From positions 1 through 42,739 of the forward strand of contig JAKAPM010000006.1 in assembly GCA_021807085.1 (NCBI GenBank): a stretch of DNA of 42,739 bases. The letters run 5' to 3'. The position numbers and the translations under genes were made by a program. Source of the DNA: Nanobdellota archaeon. Lineage in GTDB: Archaea; Nanobdellota; Nanobdellia; Parvarchaeales; Parvarchaeaceae. The notes under the pieces were generated by a model that searched no databases, was not told the DNA's origin, and saw nothing but the letters and a program-made list of their open reading frames with translations. Shown piece after piece: positions 8,305 to 15,674 of this stretch. Positions within the stretch are counted from its first letter, which is position 1; each line of letters opens with the position of its first letter.

Positions 8305-8367
8305 GTATTTCACGCGCCCGGAACTGACAGAATAAGATTCGCCGGTGCCCCTTTGTCCGCTGCTTCC

Positions 8368-8463
8368 TCAAATCCTTGATGCCAGAGAGTTATTCCTGAA
8401 TATTATGCCGAGAAGTATCAGCATATAGACGATTATCACTCCGACAATCACTATGTTTAACAT
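8368..8463 (-). CDS. 31-aa single-span membrane microprotein
   Basis: A very short gene: 31 codons from ATG 8463 to TGA 8368-8370. It begins MLNIVIVGVIIVYMLILLGI and ends with a short polar tail (FRNNSLASRI), i.e. one transmembrane helix of about 20 residues with a basic end. A near-perfect Shine-Dalgarno, AAGGAGGGGG (8467-8476 on this strand), ends three bases before the ATG, and an AT-rich TATA-like element (AAATATTTATTC, about 8504-8515) lies upstream. The strong ribosome site is better than that of most genes in this window. Function unknown; such microproteins often sit next to a membrane enzyme or transporter as a regulator, but no partner is adjacent. Confidence 0.6.
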   Translation of the reverse strand: MLNIVIVGVIIVYMLILLGIIFRNNSLASRI

Positions 8464-8619
8464 TTTCCCCCTCCTTCTTATACTATATTATAGAATGCAA
8501 CTTGAATAAATATTTTTCTGTCTATCTCAATCCCTTTTCAGCATAGTTCGGAACGTATACCTTTATTATATATAAGAGATGTCGGCCTTTCTGAATCCGT
8601 ACATTACTACCCACCTTGC

Positions 8620-8757
8620 TTAGAACGGAACGTTCTTCCACGGGACTACTCTGTCGTTTTCTTCTGTCGAATATACGGACAGTGCCCTCATTATGTCAGT
8701 CTTGAAGATCCTCTTTCTAGCTTTCCTTGCACAAGCTGCACTCCCCTCCGGCACCAC
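8620..8757 (-). CDS. Possible 45-aa basic protein
   Basis: A minus-strand frame open from about 8790 to TAA 8620-8622. GTG 8757 (or 8754) is a possible start, 21-26 bases downstream of a TATATA element. The product contains CARKARKRIFKTDIMRALSV and ends VVPWKNVPF. The sequence looks protein-like (a basic helix, conserved-looking C-terminus, normal codon choice such as AGG and CTG), but no ribosome site or family is recognised. It could be a small nucleic-acid-binding protein or the 3' relic of a larger gene. The rest of the 8.46-8.86 kb stretch holds a TATA-like element at about 8562-8574 (+ strand) with no clear gene behind it. Confidence 0.3.
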   Translation of the reverse strand: MVPEGSAACARKARKRIFKTDIMRALSVYSTEENDRVVPWKNVPF

Positions 8758-8825
8758 ACCATGATAGAGGATATTTTCTATATAATCCTTTGTTGGATTA
8801 CTTTAAAATTAAGTACTACTAATGT

Positions 8826-8844
8826 ATAGTAAACTATTTATATA
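8826..8844 (+). promoter_or_regulatory. Promoter of the kinase-like gene at 8865
   Basis: Exact copy of the 19 bases at 1937-1955 (ATAGTAAACTATTTATATA). The TATA core at 8837-8844 lies 21-28 bases before ATG 8865, giving a leaderless transcript. Confidence 0.65.
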
Positions 8845-8864
8845 CTCTCCTCTCTAATAACAGT

Positions 8865-9392
8865 ATGTCGGATTACGATAGGAAGCTGGATGATATAGTA
8901 AGGAGCAAACTCAAGGAGGATTACACCAGTGACTACTTTTTCAAGCCCTATACAGGCGATGAAGCCGGGATACCGGACAAGTACACCATGCGGGATCAGT
9001 TCAAGCTGATGAAGCGGGTATATCACCTTGACCCGGATAGAATAGTCAAGCCGCTGGCGATGGTATCGGAGGGGAAGTCGCTCAGGGGTTTCATACTGGA
9101 AAAAATAGATGGAGAGACACTCAACGAAGCCCGTTTAAAGGAACATTTTTGTAATTACCGATACGACATAGCAGGTCAACTGGAAGAGACCGTGCAGAAA
9201 ATGCACGAGAGGGGCTTCGTGCACGGGGACCTTCACTCAGGTAACGTTATGCTGACAAAATCAGGCATAAAACTCATAGACATGATCTATGTGCCGAAAA
9301 ACCACAGGTCGTTTGCAAAGTACGCGAGATATGATGATGAGCACCTGTACACAATAAGACGTGTAGTTTCCTCCCATAAGAAAGGACAGTGA
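8865..9392 (+). CDS. Small protein-kinase-like protein with intact catalytic loop
   Basis: 175 aa, leaderless start at 8865. The C-lobe motifs of the protein-kinase/aminoglycoside-kinase fold are clear: hinge-like GFILEKIDGETL (75-86), catalytic loop HGDLHSGN (H120, D122, N127) and a metal-binding IDM (D139) where DFG is usual. The N-lobe is short; I see neither a glycine-rich loop nor a VAIK lysine, and the helix-C glutamate position appears to be Gln45. It starts with a charged helix (RKLDDIVRSKLKED) shared with the proteins at 22380 and 32563, which are more degenerate relatives. It may be a minimal kinase for a protein or small molecule; activity is uncertain. It stands alone just before the pilin-LamG genes. 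Confidence 0.75.
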   Translation: MSDYDRKLDDIVRSKLKEDYTSDYFFKPYTGDEAGIPDKYTMRDQFKLMKRVYHLDPDRIVKPLAMVSEGKSLRGFILEKIDGETLNEARLKEHFCNYRYDIAGQLEETVQKMHERGFVHGDLHSGNVMLTKSGIKLIDMIYVPKNHRSFAKYARYDDEHLYTIRRVVSSHKKGQ

Positions 9393-9454
9393 CGCACCAT
9401 AAATGTTCGAGTTTCTTTCCCAACATTTATAACTTTTGATATAGTTTACTTAAG

Positions 9455-10564
9455 ATGAGAAACGGACAGGCACAGTCAGCTTTGGAGTACATGATGACGT
9501 ACGGCTGGGCCATCCTCATAATCGTGATAGTGGCAGCCGTCCTCTATTCTATGGGTATATTTAATCCGTCGAGTTCGGCTTCTGCAACTGTGACCGGTTT
9601 TGCCGGTCTGGGGAGTGTACAGGCAAAATGTTTATTAAGCGGCACGTTGGCGATATCATTCGGCAACAATGAAGGCTCTCTGATAAATATAACGAGAATT
9701 AACAGTACCGATTCGTTCGGTTACCAAACATCTTCATATTTCTCTGTTTTGATAGCCCCAGACTCGAATGCAGTAGTGCTCCTGCCCAAAGGTTCCTGCT
9801 CAAATGCATCCTCTGATTCTGTGACGGTTTCGGTATCTTATACTATACCGGGGCAAACTTTTCCAGGACCATACTTCTCTAATGGAAATATAAAAACGAC
9901 TTCTGTTCCAACCTCGAAATCGTTTGCACAAAACTATTATCTTGATTTAAGTGGGTCGCAAACGGGTTATGTACCACCGTGTATAAACGGCACATTTAAT
10001 TATAATCTTAATGCTATCACAATCTCAGCTTGGGTTTACAATAACGGCCAGGGTCCGTACTGGCAGAACATAGCAGAGGTTTTCAATTCAACCGCTGGCA
10101 GTCTTTTAGATATAGGAGTAACATCTGCGGGAGGGTCTGCCGTAGTAAGATGGAATCCGCCCGCTGACGTTATCCAGCCATCTGGAGGTGCAGTGCCTAT
10201 AGATACATGGACTTTAGTCACAGGAACGTGGAATGCGGCAACAAATAACCTAACAATTTATGTAGACGGGGTACAAAAAAGCAGCGCGACGGGAGACGGC
10301 ACAGCATCTATAACAGCCCAAAAATTCAATATAGGGGGCGGATATGCTGGCATGGCAACATTCAACGGTTACCTCAGCGATATACAAGTATACAGCACTG
10401 CACTAACATCTTCTGAGATTAGTACCTTATACTCTGAAGGAGAATACGGCATGCCTATATCAAACGTGGGAATAATATCCTGGTGGCCATTAAGTGGGAA
10501 TGCAAATGACTATAATAATAACAATAACGGAAAAGGTTATCTAATAGGCTGGGGCCCCTCGTAG
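9455..10564 (+). CDS. Pilin-LamG surface protein (copy 2)
   Basis: 369 aa, leaderless start 27 bases after a TATA element at 9424-9432. Class III signal peptide: MRNGQA, predicted cleavage, then QSALEYMMTYGWAILIIV with Glu at +5, the hallmark of archaeal type IV pilins processed by EppA/FlaK-type peptidases. After the hydrophobic assembly helix comes a pilin-like beta domain (to about residue 125), the junction YTIPGQTFPGPYFSNG, and a LamG-like domain (about 140-340) with LNAITISAWVYNN and GYLSDIQVYSTALTSSEI. It ends with SWWPLSGNANDYNNNNNG. Likely an adhesive minor pilin or surface lectin. The next pilin-LamG gene starts two bases after its stop. Confidence 0.88.
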   Translation: MRNGQAQSALEYMMTYGWAILIIVIVAAVLYSMGIFNPSSSASATVTGFAGLGSVQAKCLLSGTLAISFGNNEGSLINITRINSTDSFGYQTSSYFSVLIAPDSNAVVLLPKGSCSNASSDSVTVSVSYTIPGQTFPGPYFSNGNIKTTSVPTSKSFAQNYYLDLSGSQTGYVPPCINGTFNYNLNAITISAWVYNNGQGPYWQNIAEVFNSTAGSLLDIGVTSAGGSAVVRWNPPADVIQPSGGAVPIDTWTLVTGTWNAATNNLTIYVDGVQKSSATGDGTASITAQKFNIGGGYAGMATFNGYLSDIQVYSTALTSSEISTLYSEGEYGMPISNVGIISWWPLSGNANDYNNNNNGKGYLIGWGPS

Positions 10565-10566
10565 CC

Positions 10567-11658
10567 ATGGGAAAATCCCAGTCGGCCCTGGAATACATGA
10601 TGACCTATGGATGGGCCATCCTCATAATAGTGATGGTCGCCGCTGTCCTGTATTCGATGGGCATATTCTCTCCTTCTTCATCAGTTTCAGCAACGATAAC
10701 AGGCTTCACAGGTCTTGGAGTGACGCAGGCTGCCTGTGTCAACTCGGTAAACAATCAAATACTGGCGCTTTATGTCTCGAACACAGTGGGCTACACTGTC
10801 AATGTGACAAAGATAAACGTAACCGGCAGCAGCAACGGAATATCTCTATCGCAAAATGTAAGTTCTCTTCTAGGCGCAGGACAGTCCGGTATCTTCTATG
10901 TAAACAGTGCTTGTAACAAGTCTTCATCATCCTATTCCGGCTCGGTTACCATAACTTACACAGAACCAGGACAGGCTTTCTCTGGGCCGTTTTTCTCTAA
11001 CGGAAGACTTTCTGGTATATCTACTAAAAATATTCCTAATTCTGTCGCAAGTTTTAACGGACAGGCATCAACAAATATAAGTGAAATACCTCATTCTACA
11101 TTCCCATCTGGCAGCAACGCTCTTACAATTGTAGCTTGGGTAAAAACGACCCAAAGCACTACATACCCCTTCATTTTTAATTATGGCTTGTACGGCACAT
11201 CGGAAGATAATGCAATGATAGGTATCTACAGCGGACAGGTATGCGCAGATTTCTGGAACCAACATCTATGTGCTAGTGGTACGGTAAGCGGCGGTGCATG
11301 GGACTTAATAGCTTTTTCTTATCCAGGTGGGTCTAACTCTGCGACAACATATGTAAATGAGACGGGGACACTGAATGCTGTGAATCCTGTACCAACAATT
11401 CAAACTGGTTCAGGGACGATAGCAGTAATAGGCTCTGGTACAAACAATTTCTATGACGGTTATATATCGGATGTGCAGCTGTATAACACCGCACTTTCTA
11501 CAACACAAATGCAATCACTGTACGGTGAAGTGGTGGGCGGCGCTCCACTCTCCAACATCGGTCTTATTGCATGGTGGCCACTGGACGGCAACGCTAACGA
11601 CTACAGCGGTAACAATAACAATGGCGTAGCCATGAATGTACAATGGGCGTCTCCTTAA
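10567..11658 (+). CDS. Pilin-LamG surface protein (copy 3)
   Basis: 363 aa, co-transcribed with copy 2 (two-base gap). A very short leader MGKS precedes the class III motif QSALEYMMTYGWAILIIV. Pilin-like domain to about residue 130 with two cysteines (QAACVNS, NSACNKS), junction YTEPGQAFSGPFFSNG, then the LamG-like domain (SNALTIVAWVKTT; GYISDVQLYNTALSTTQM) and the terminal AWWPLDGNANDYSGNNNNG. Bases 10672-10708 are identical to 13347-13383 of copy 4, a 37-base exact match across a part that encodes variable-protein sequence elsewhere, which suggests recent exchange. Ligand unknown; expected outside the cell, membrane-anchored or within a pilus. Confidence 0.88.
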   Translation: MGKSQSALEYMMTYGWAILIIVMVAAVLYSMGIFSPSSSVSATITGFTGLGVTQAACVNSVNNQILALYVSNTVGYTVNVTKINVTGSSNGISLSQNVSSLLGAGQSGIFYVNSACNKSSSSYSGSVTITYTEPGQAFSGPFFSNGRLSGISTKNIPNSVASFNGQASTNISEIPHSTFPSGSNALTIVAWVKTTQSTTYPFIFNYGLYGTSEDNAMIGIYSGQVCADFWNQHLCASGTVSGGAWDLIAFSYPGGSNSATTYVNETGTLNAVNPVPTIQTGSGTIAVIGSGTNNFYDGYISDVQLYNTALSTTQMQSLYGEVVGGAPLSNIGLIAWWPLDGNANDYSGNNNNGVAMNVQWASP

Positions 11659-11670
11659 CTAGAAGCTAAA

Positions 11671-11826
11671 ATGACGTTTATAGACATTTTCTATAAGAAA
11701 CATGAAAAAGGAAGATTAGATGTAAACTTATCACCTAAATTTAGGTTATATCTATACATAAAGTATAAATACTTAGTCCATGATGCGGCGAACTCTATAT
11801 TCTCTATAGGGAAACTATTTAAATAA
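11671..11826 (+). CDS. Possible 51-aa protein or gene relic
   Basis: 51 codons from ATG 11671 to TAA 11824-11826. It is AT-rich and basic, with NLSPKFRLYLYIKYKYLVHD in the middle. It begins 12 bases after the stop of the preceding pilin-LamG gene, and its last codons overlap the promoter of the ATPase gene at 11847. No family is recognised. It may have arrived together with the ATPase, be a small leader gene for it, or be chance coding in AT-rich DNA. Confidence 0.3.
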   Translation: MTFIDIFYKKHEKGRLDVNLSPKFRLYLYIKYKYLVHDAANSIFSIGKLFK

Positions 11827-11828
11827 GT
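11812..11828 (+). promoter_or_regulatory. Promoter of the DUF4143-type ATPase gene
   Basis: AAACTATTTAAATAAGT, a close variant of the motif at 1937 and 8826. The TATA core TATTTAAATA is centred about 26-30 bases before ATG 11847, giving a leaderless transcript. Confidence 0.6.
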
Positions 11829-11846
11829 TTCCCTCTGTATAATACT

Positions 11847-13142
11847 ATGATAAATAGAGATATATTAATTAGATTGATACGTGATTTCCAAGAGAAGAAG
11901 TTGCCAGAAATCCTAAAAAGGGATATTTCTATAGATATCAATACGCGATTGAAGCGCGTTATAACGTTGGTAGGTCCAAGGCGCAGCGGCAAGAGTTTTC
12001 TTATGTTTCAGCTGATAGAAGAATTGTTAGCAAATAAAACAGAAAAAAACAGGATTCTGTTCATCAATTTTGAAAATGATCTACTTGTTGGGTGTGACGC
12101 GGTTGATCTGAGGAACTTGCTTGATTTATTTTATGAGATGACTCCAGATAACAAAAATAACAAGGTATTCCTATTTTTCGATGAAATCCAAAATGTCTCT
12201 GGGTGGGAAAGGTTCGTCAGGACCATAATAGACAGCGAGAATGCGCAGGTAATAATAAGCGGTTCATCCTCAAAATTGTTATCCAAGGAAGTTGCAACTT
12301 CTTTGAGAGGCAGGGCATTGGTATATTATGTTTATCCATTCAGTTTTTACGAGTTTATAACCGCAAAGAATTTTAAACCTCCAAAATACCTATCCTCATC
12401 AGAAAAAGCGAGGATGCTGAATCTTCTCGGGCAGTATTTAAAAGGAAGTTATCCGGAAGCCGTTTTGTTCGAAGAGCAAAGGGATAAAATATTAAGTGAC
12501 ATACTTGATGTCGTCGTTTATAAAGACGTGATAGAGCGCTTCGGCGTAAAGAATCAAAAGCTATTGAGGCTATTACTGAAGGCGCTAATAAACTCGAAAT
12601 ACGTTTCCGTACACAAGTTTTATAATTTTATAAAAAGCATCGGCATAAAAGCAAGCAAAAACACGCTGTATACCTATCTTAGCTATCTCTTAGACTCTAT
12701 GGTGGTTTTCACTCTACACAAATATTCCAAATCGTATAAAGAGCTGGAGCAGACCGTTGCAAAAACCTATTTTTCAGACAGCGGAATGCTCTATGTAAAC
12801 GGAATAGATGATATTGGTAGAGTGATGGAAAACGCGGTTTTTTTGCAATTATTGCGTATGGGAGTAACACTGGATAGAGAGCTATTTTACTTTTCTGATG
12901 TAAGCAGCGAGATAGACTTTTGCATTAAACATGGGAGAGCCGTAACGCAGCTTATCCAGGTATGTTACGACACATCAAATTTAGAAACAAAAGACAGGGA
13001 ATTAAAAGCTCTATTGTCCTCTTCTAAGAAGTTGACATGCAACAATCTCCTAGTCATAACCTGGGATTACGAAGCTGAGGAAAAGATAAAAGGTAAGAAG
13101 ATAAAATTCATTCCGCTGTGGAAATGGCTTCTTAATATTTAA
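11847..13142 (+). CDS. AAA ATPase of the DUF4143 type
   Basis: 431 aa. Walker A GPRRSGKS (43-50) and Walker B FLFFDEIQN (D112, E113) followed by VSGWERFVRTIIDSE and the sensor IISGSSSKLLSKEVATSLRG match the archaeal/bacterial AAA_14 ATPases. A C-terminal DUF4143 winged-helix/nuclease-like part starts at about residue 215 (LDVVVYKDVIERFGVKNQKL) and includes KTYFSDSGMLY and FYFSDVSSEIDF, the latter resembling a restriction-endonuclease-fold E-x-D core. The role of these ATPases is not settled; they are frequent in mobile or accessory regions. The gene is clearly more AT-rich than the core genes here and interrupts the pilin-LamG series, which suggests transfer. Confidence 0.88.
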   Translation: MINRDILIRLIRDFQEKKLPEILKRDISIDINTRLKRVITLVGPRRSGKSFLMFQLIEELLANKTEKNRILFINFENDLLVGCDAVDLRNLLDLFYEMTPDNKNNKVFLFFDEIQNVSGWERFVRTIIDSENAQVIISGSSSKLLSKEVATSLRGRALVYYVYPFSFYEFITAKNFKPPKYLSSSEKARMLNLLGQYLKGSYPEAVLFEEQRDKILSDILDVVVYKDVIERFGVKNQKLLRLLLKALINSKYVSVHKFYNFIKSIGIKASKNTLYTYLSYLLDSMVVFTLHKYSKSYKELEQTVAKTYFSDSGMLYVNGIDDIGRVMENAVFLQLLRMGVTLDRELFYFSDVSSEIDFCIKHGRAVTQLIQVCYDTSNLETKDRELKALLSSSKKLTCNNLLVITWDYEAEEKIKGKKIKFIPLWKWLLNI

Positions 13143-13166
13143 ATTCGCGTAGCCGATATAACCTCT

Positions 13167-14363
13167 ATGCAAAGGAAAAGCAGCAAGAATAAGTCGCCTC
13201 TGTGCCCAGACACGCGCACAACTAAACTGCTATCTCTTCATTCAAACCATTCGCAATCAGCATTAGAGTACATGATGACCTACGGCTGGGCTATCCTAAT
13301 TATCGTAATCGTTGCAGGTGTTCTATATTCTATGGGAATATTCTCCCCTTCTTCATCAGTTTCAGCAACGATAACAGGCTTCAGCGGATTAGGTTCTCCA
13401 ACCGCATTGTGCATGTCCAATGGAGGATTGCGTTTACAACTTGGAAATAACATTGGTAGCACAATAAATATCACAATGATAAATGTTACGTCTAATGGAG
13501 TGACCCAGAAAGTGCGCCCGAACGAAACTATCGCTCCAGACGGGACTTACATTTTCTACATTCCTAATGTATGCGGAACCTCTGCGGGCGCTAAGTACTC
13601 ATTTACATCCATGGTAACATACATGGAACCCGGTCAGACTTTCGGAGGACCTTACTATACGAGTGGGACCGCATCCGGAACAGTTTCTTCAACGATTATA
13701 CCGTATTGGGCAGTAGAGCATACGAATAATAGTGCTAATAATTTTGGTTCGGCAGCAATTCCCATAAATGCTAGCACTACTTCATTTACTATCTCCCTTT
13801 TTGCTAAAATTGAAAGTAATAGCCCCAATAACGATTTTGCTTTTTCGCTTCCATTAGGTTGCTCCCAGGGGCTTTACTATTCCAATACTGTGGGTATTTC
13901 GTGGACTTGCACAAATAAATATGGTGCGCAGGATTGCACAGACATAGTTAATGCGCCAGCAGGTATGGGATATGAGTATACTTCACCGTATTCTTGGACG
14001 TTTTATACGATAATCTACAATGCTGGTTCCAAAACGTTTTCTGTTTATGTAAATGATAACCAAGTTTCTAGCGTGACTCTTAACAGCACAACCTGGTTAG
14101 AAAACCAGTTTCCTGGTGGGATAGCGGTGTTTCAAAGTGAAAGTAGTAGTTATTCATTAAGTGAAGTGTCGGATATACAAGTCTACAACGAGTCGTTAAC
14201 GCCTTCCCAAATTTCCGAGATATACAAAAATTCTACGTTCCAACCTATCTTTGGGAAAAATTTAATAGTGTGGATTCCTATGAACGGAACTGCAAAAGAT
14301 TACAGCGGACATAACCTCGGTATCGGCACTAATAAGGTCGTGTTCACTACACAGCACAGCTGA
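13167..14363 (+). CDS. Pilin-LamG surface protein (copy 4)
   Basis: 398 aa. An unusually long polar leader of 29 residues precedes QSALEYMMTYGWAILIIV; the residue before the expected cleavage is Ser rather than Gly/Ala. The pilin-like domain ends at YMEPGQTFGGPYYTSG, then SGTVSS and the LamG-like part (TTSFTISLFAKIE; LSEVSDIQVYNESLTPSQI). The final motif is altered to VWIPMNGTAKDYSGH. Two exact DNA matches are shared with neighbours: 13347-13383 with copy 3 and 13366-13393 (28 bases) with copy 5. It begins 24 bases after the ATPase stop, so it may be read from that promoter. Likely extracellular adhesin. Confidence 0.87.
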   Translation: MQRKSSKNKSPLCPDTRTTKLLSLHSNHSQSALEYMMTYGWAILIIVIVAGVLYSMGIFSPSSSVSATITGFSGLGSPTALCMSNGGLRLQLGNNIGSTINITMINVTSNGVTQKVRPNETIAPDGTYIFYIPNVCGTSAGAKYSFTSMVTYMEPGQTFGGPYYTSGTASGTVSSTIIPYWAVEHTNNSANNFGSAAIPINASTTSFTISLFAKIESNSPNNDFAFSLPLGCSQGLYYSNTVGISWTCTNKYGAQDCTDIVNAPAGMGYEYTSPYSWTFYTIIYNAGSKTFSVYVNDNQVSSVTLNSTTWLENQFPGGIAVFQSESSSYSLSEVSDIQVYNESLTPSQISEIYKNSTFQPIFGKNLIVWIPMNGTAKDYSGHNLGIGTNKVVFTTQHS

Positions 14364-14469
14364 ACAAACTCGGGTATGCCCTGTAATCTTAATATACTAG
14401 AATATCCACACACGTGTTCCCCCTGTGTAATCGTGATATAAATAAAAAGACCGGCCAATTAGTTAAAAT

Positions 14470-15642
14470 ATGAGCCGCTTATATATTACGGACAGAAAAT
14501 TTCTAGCTGGCAAAAGAGCCCAGTCGGCCCTGGAGTACATGATGACCTATGGTTGGGCTATCTTAATCATAGTCATAGTAGCAGCAGTATTATATTCAAT
14601 GGGCATCTTCAGCCCATCCAGCAGCGTATCAACAACGATAACAGGCTTCAGCGGATTAGGCTCGGTGACAGCGCAGTGCTATGCCAACGGGGTCCTAAGA
14701 ATACAGCTGGGTAATTCCATAGGAAACACCATAAACATAACAAAGATAACGGCAACAAATACCAAAACAGGAGCATCGTCCTCGTTCTCGGGAAACTCCA
14801 CAGTAGACCCAAATCCAGAGATATCACCAGACGGTGCCTACATCTTTTCCATTCCAAACGTATGCTTATCGGCAGGATCCAGATTCTCGATGTCCGTGGG
14901 CGTTAATTACACAGAACCCGGGCAGATATTCCCAGGACCATACTATTCTAGTGGGTTTGTTTTCGGGACAGTTTCTTCCGCGGAATTACCACCTTTCGTA
15001 GCTAGTTATTCTGATGGGGCGAATAGCGAAACAATAGGGGGTTATTCTGCTCCATCACAGCTAACAATCTCCTTTTGGACGTTTATGCCCAGTCTCGTAC
15101 CCGTTGAGAGCAACGCCTGGGAAGGAATCATCGGCAATTCTGGAGGTGTTACGGGATGCTGTGAATGGAGGATAGGGCCCGTCAACAGTGATGGAAAGTT
15201 GCTTTTCGATACGGGATGGCATGATGACATGGGAACAAGCGAAAAATTCCCTACTGGGGTTTGGAATAACGTGATAATGACGGTTGAAAATTCGGGACTC
15301 GCAACTGTATATTCCCTCCTATTGAACAATGCCAACATAAGTTACGGAAACGCATCTGGAAGCACCATTACAGCCGTGTCGAACATCTATTTTGGCAGCG
15401 CTCCCGGTACGGGTTACTACAACGGCCTAATAACAAACGTGCAAATCTATTCAACAGCACTATCCAGTGCACAAGCAACACAGCTTTACTCTGAAGGCAT
15501 AATGGGGAAGCCGTTGAATGGCCCAACTCTCATAGGCTGGTGGCCGCTAAACGCTACTATAAAAGGATGGTTCAAGGACTATTCGGGTGGTTTGAATAAC
15601 GCGTCTGAAGTGCTGACAACAAGCAATTACCAGGCCCCATAA
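14470..15642 (+). CDS. Pilin-LamG surface protein (copy 5)
   Basis: 390 aa. Leader MSRLYITDRKFLAGKRA, then QSALEYMMTYGWAILIIV (class III cleavage before Q18). The pilin-like domain contains TITGFSGLGSVTAQC and VDPNPEISPDG, closely matching the partial copy at position 1, followed by NYTEPGQIFPGPYYSSG. The LamG-like domain has PSQLTISFWTFMP and GLITNVQIYSTALSSAQA; the last motif is GWWPLNATIKGWFKDYSGG, with a short insertion relative to the other copies. A TATA-like element (GATATAAATA, about 14431-14440) lies roughly 33 bases before the ATG. Last member of the cluster. Confidence 0.88.
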   Translation: MSRLYITDRKFLAGKRAQSALEYMMTYGWAILIIVIVAAVLYSMGIFSPSSSVSTTITGFSGLGSVTAQCYANGVLRIQLGNSIGNTINITKITATNTKTGASSSFSGNSTVDPNPEISPDGAYIFSIPNVCLSAGSRFSMSVGVNYTEPGQIFPGPYYSSGFVFGTVSSAELPPFVASYSDGANSETIGGYSAPSQLTISFWTFMPSLVPVESNAWEGIIGNSGGVTGCCEWRIGPVNSDGKLLFDTGWHDDMGTSEKFPTGVWNNVIMTVENSGLATVYSLLLNNANISYGNASGSTITAVSNIYFGSAPGTGYYNGLITNVQIYSTALSSAQATQLYSEGIMGKPLNGPTLIGWWPLNATIKGWFKDYSGGLNNASEVLTTSNYQAP

Positions 15643-15674
15643 TAGATGGGGGTGCTTCGGGTGCAGGTGAAACT

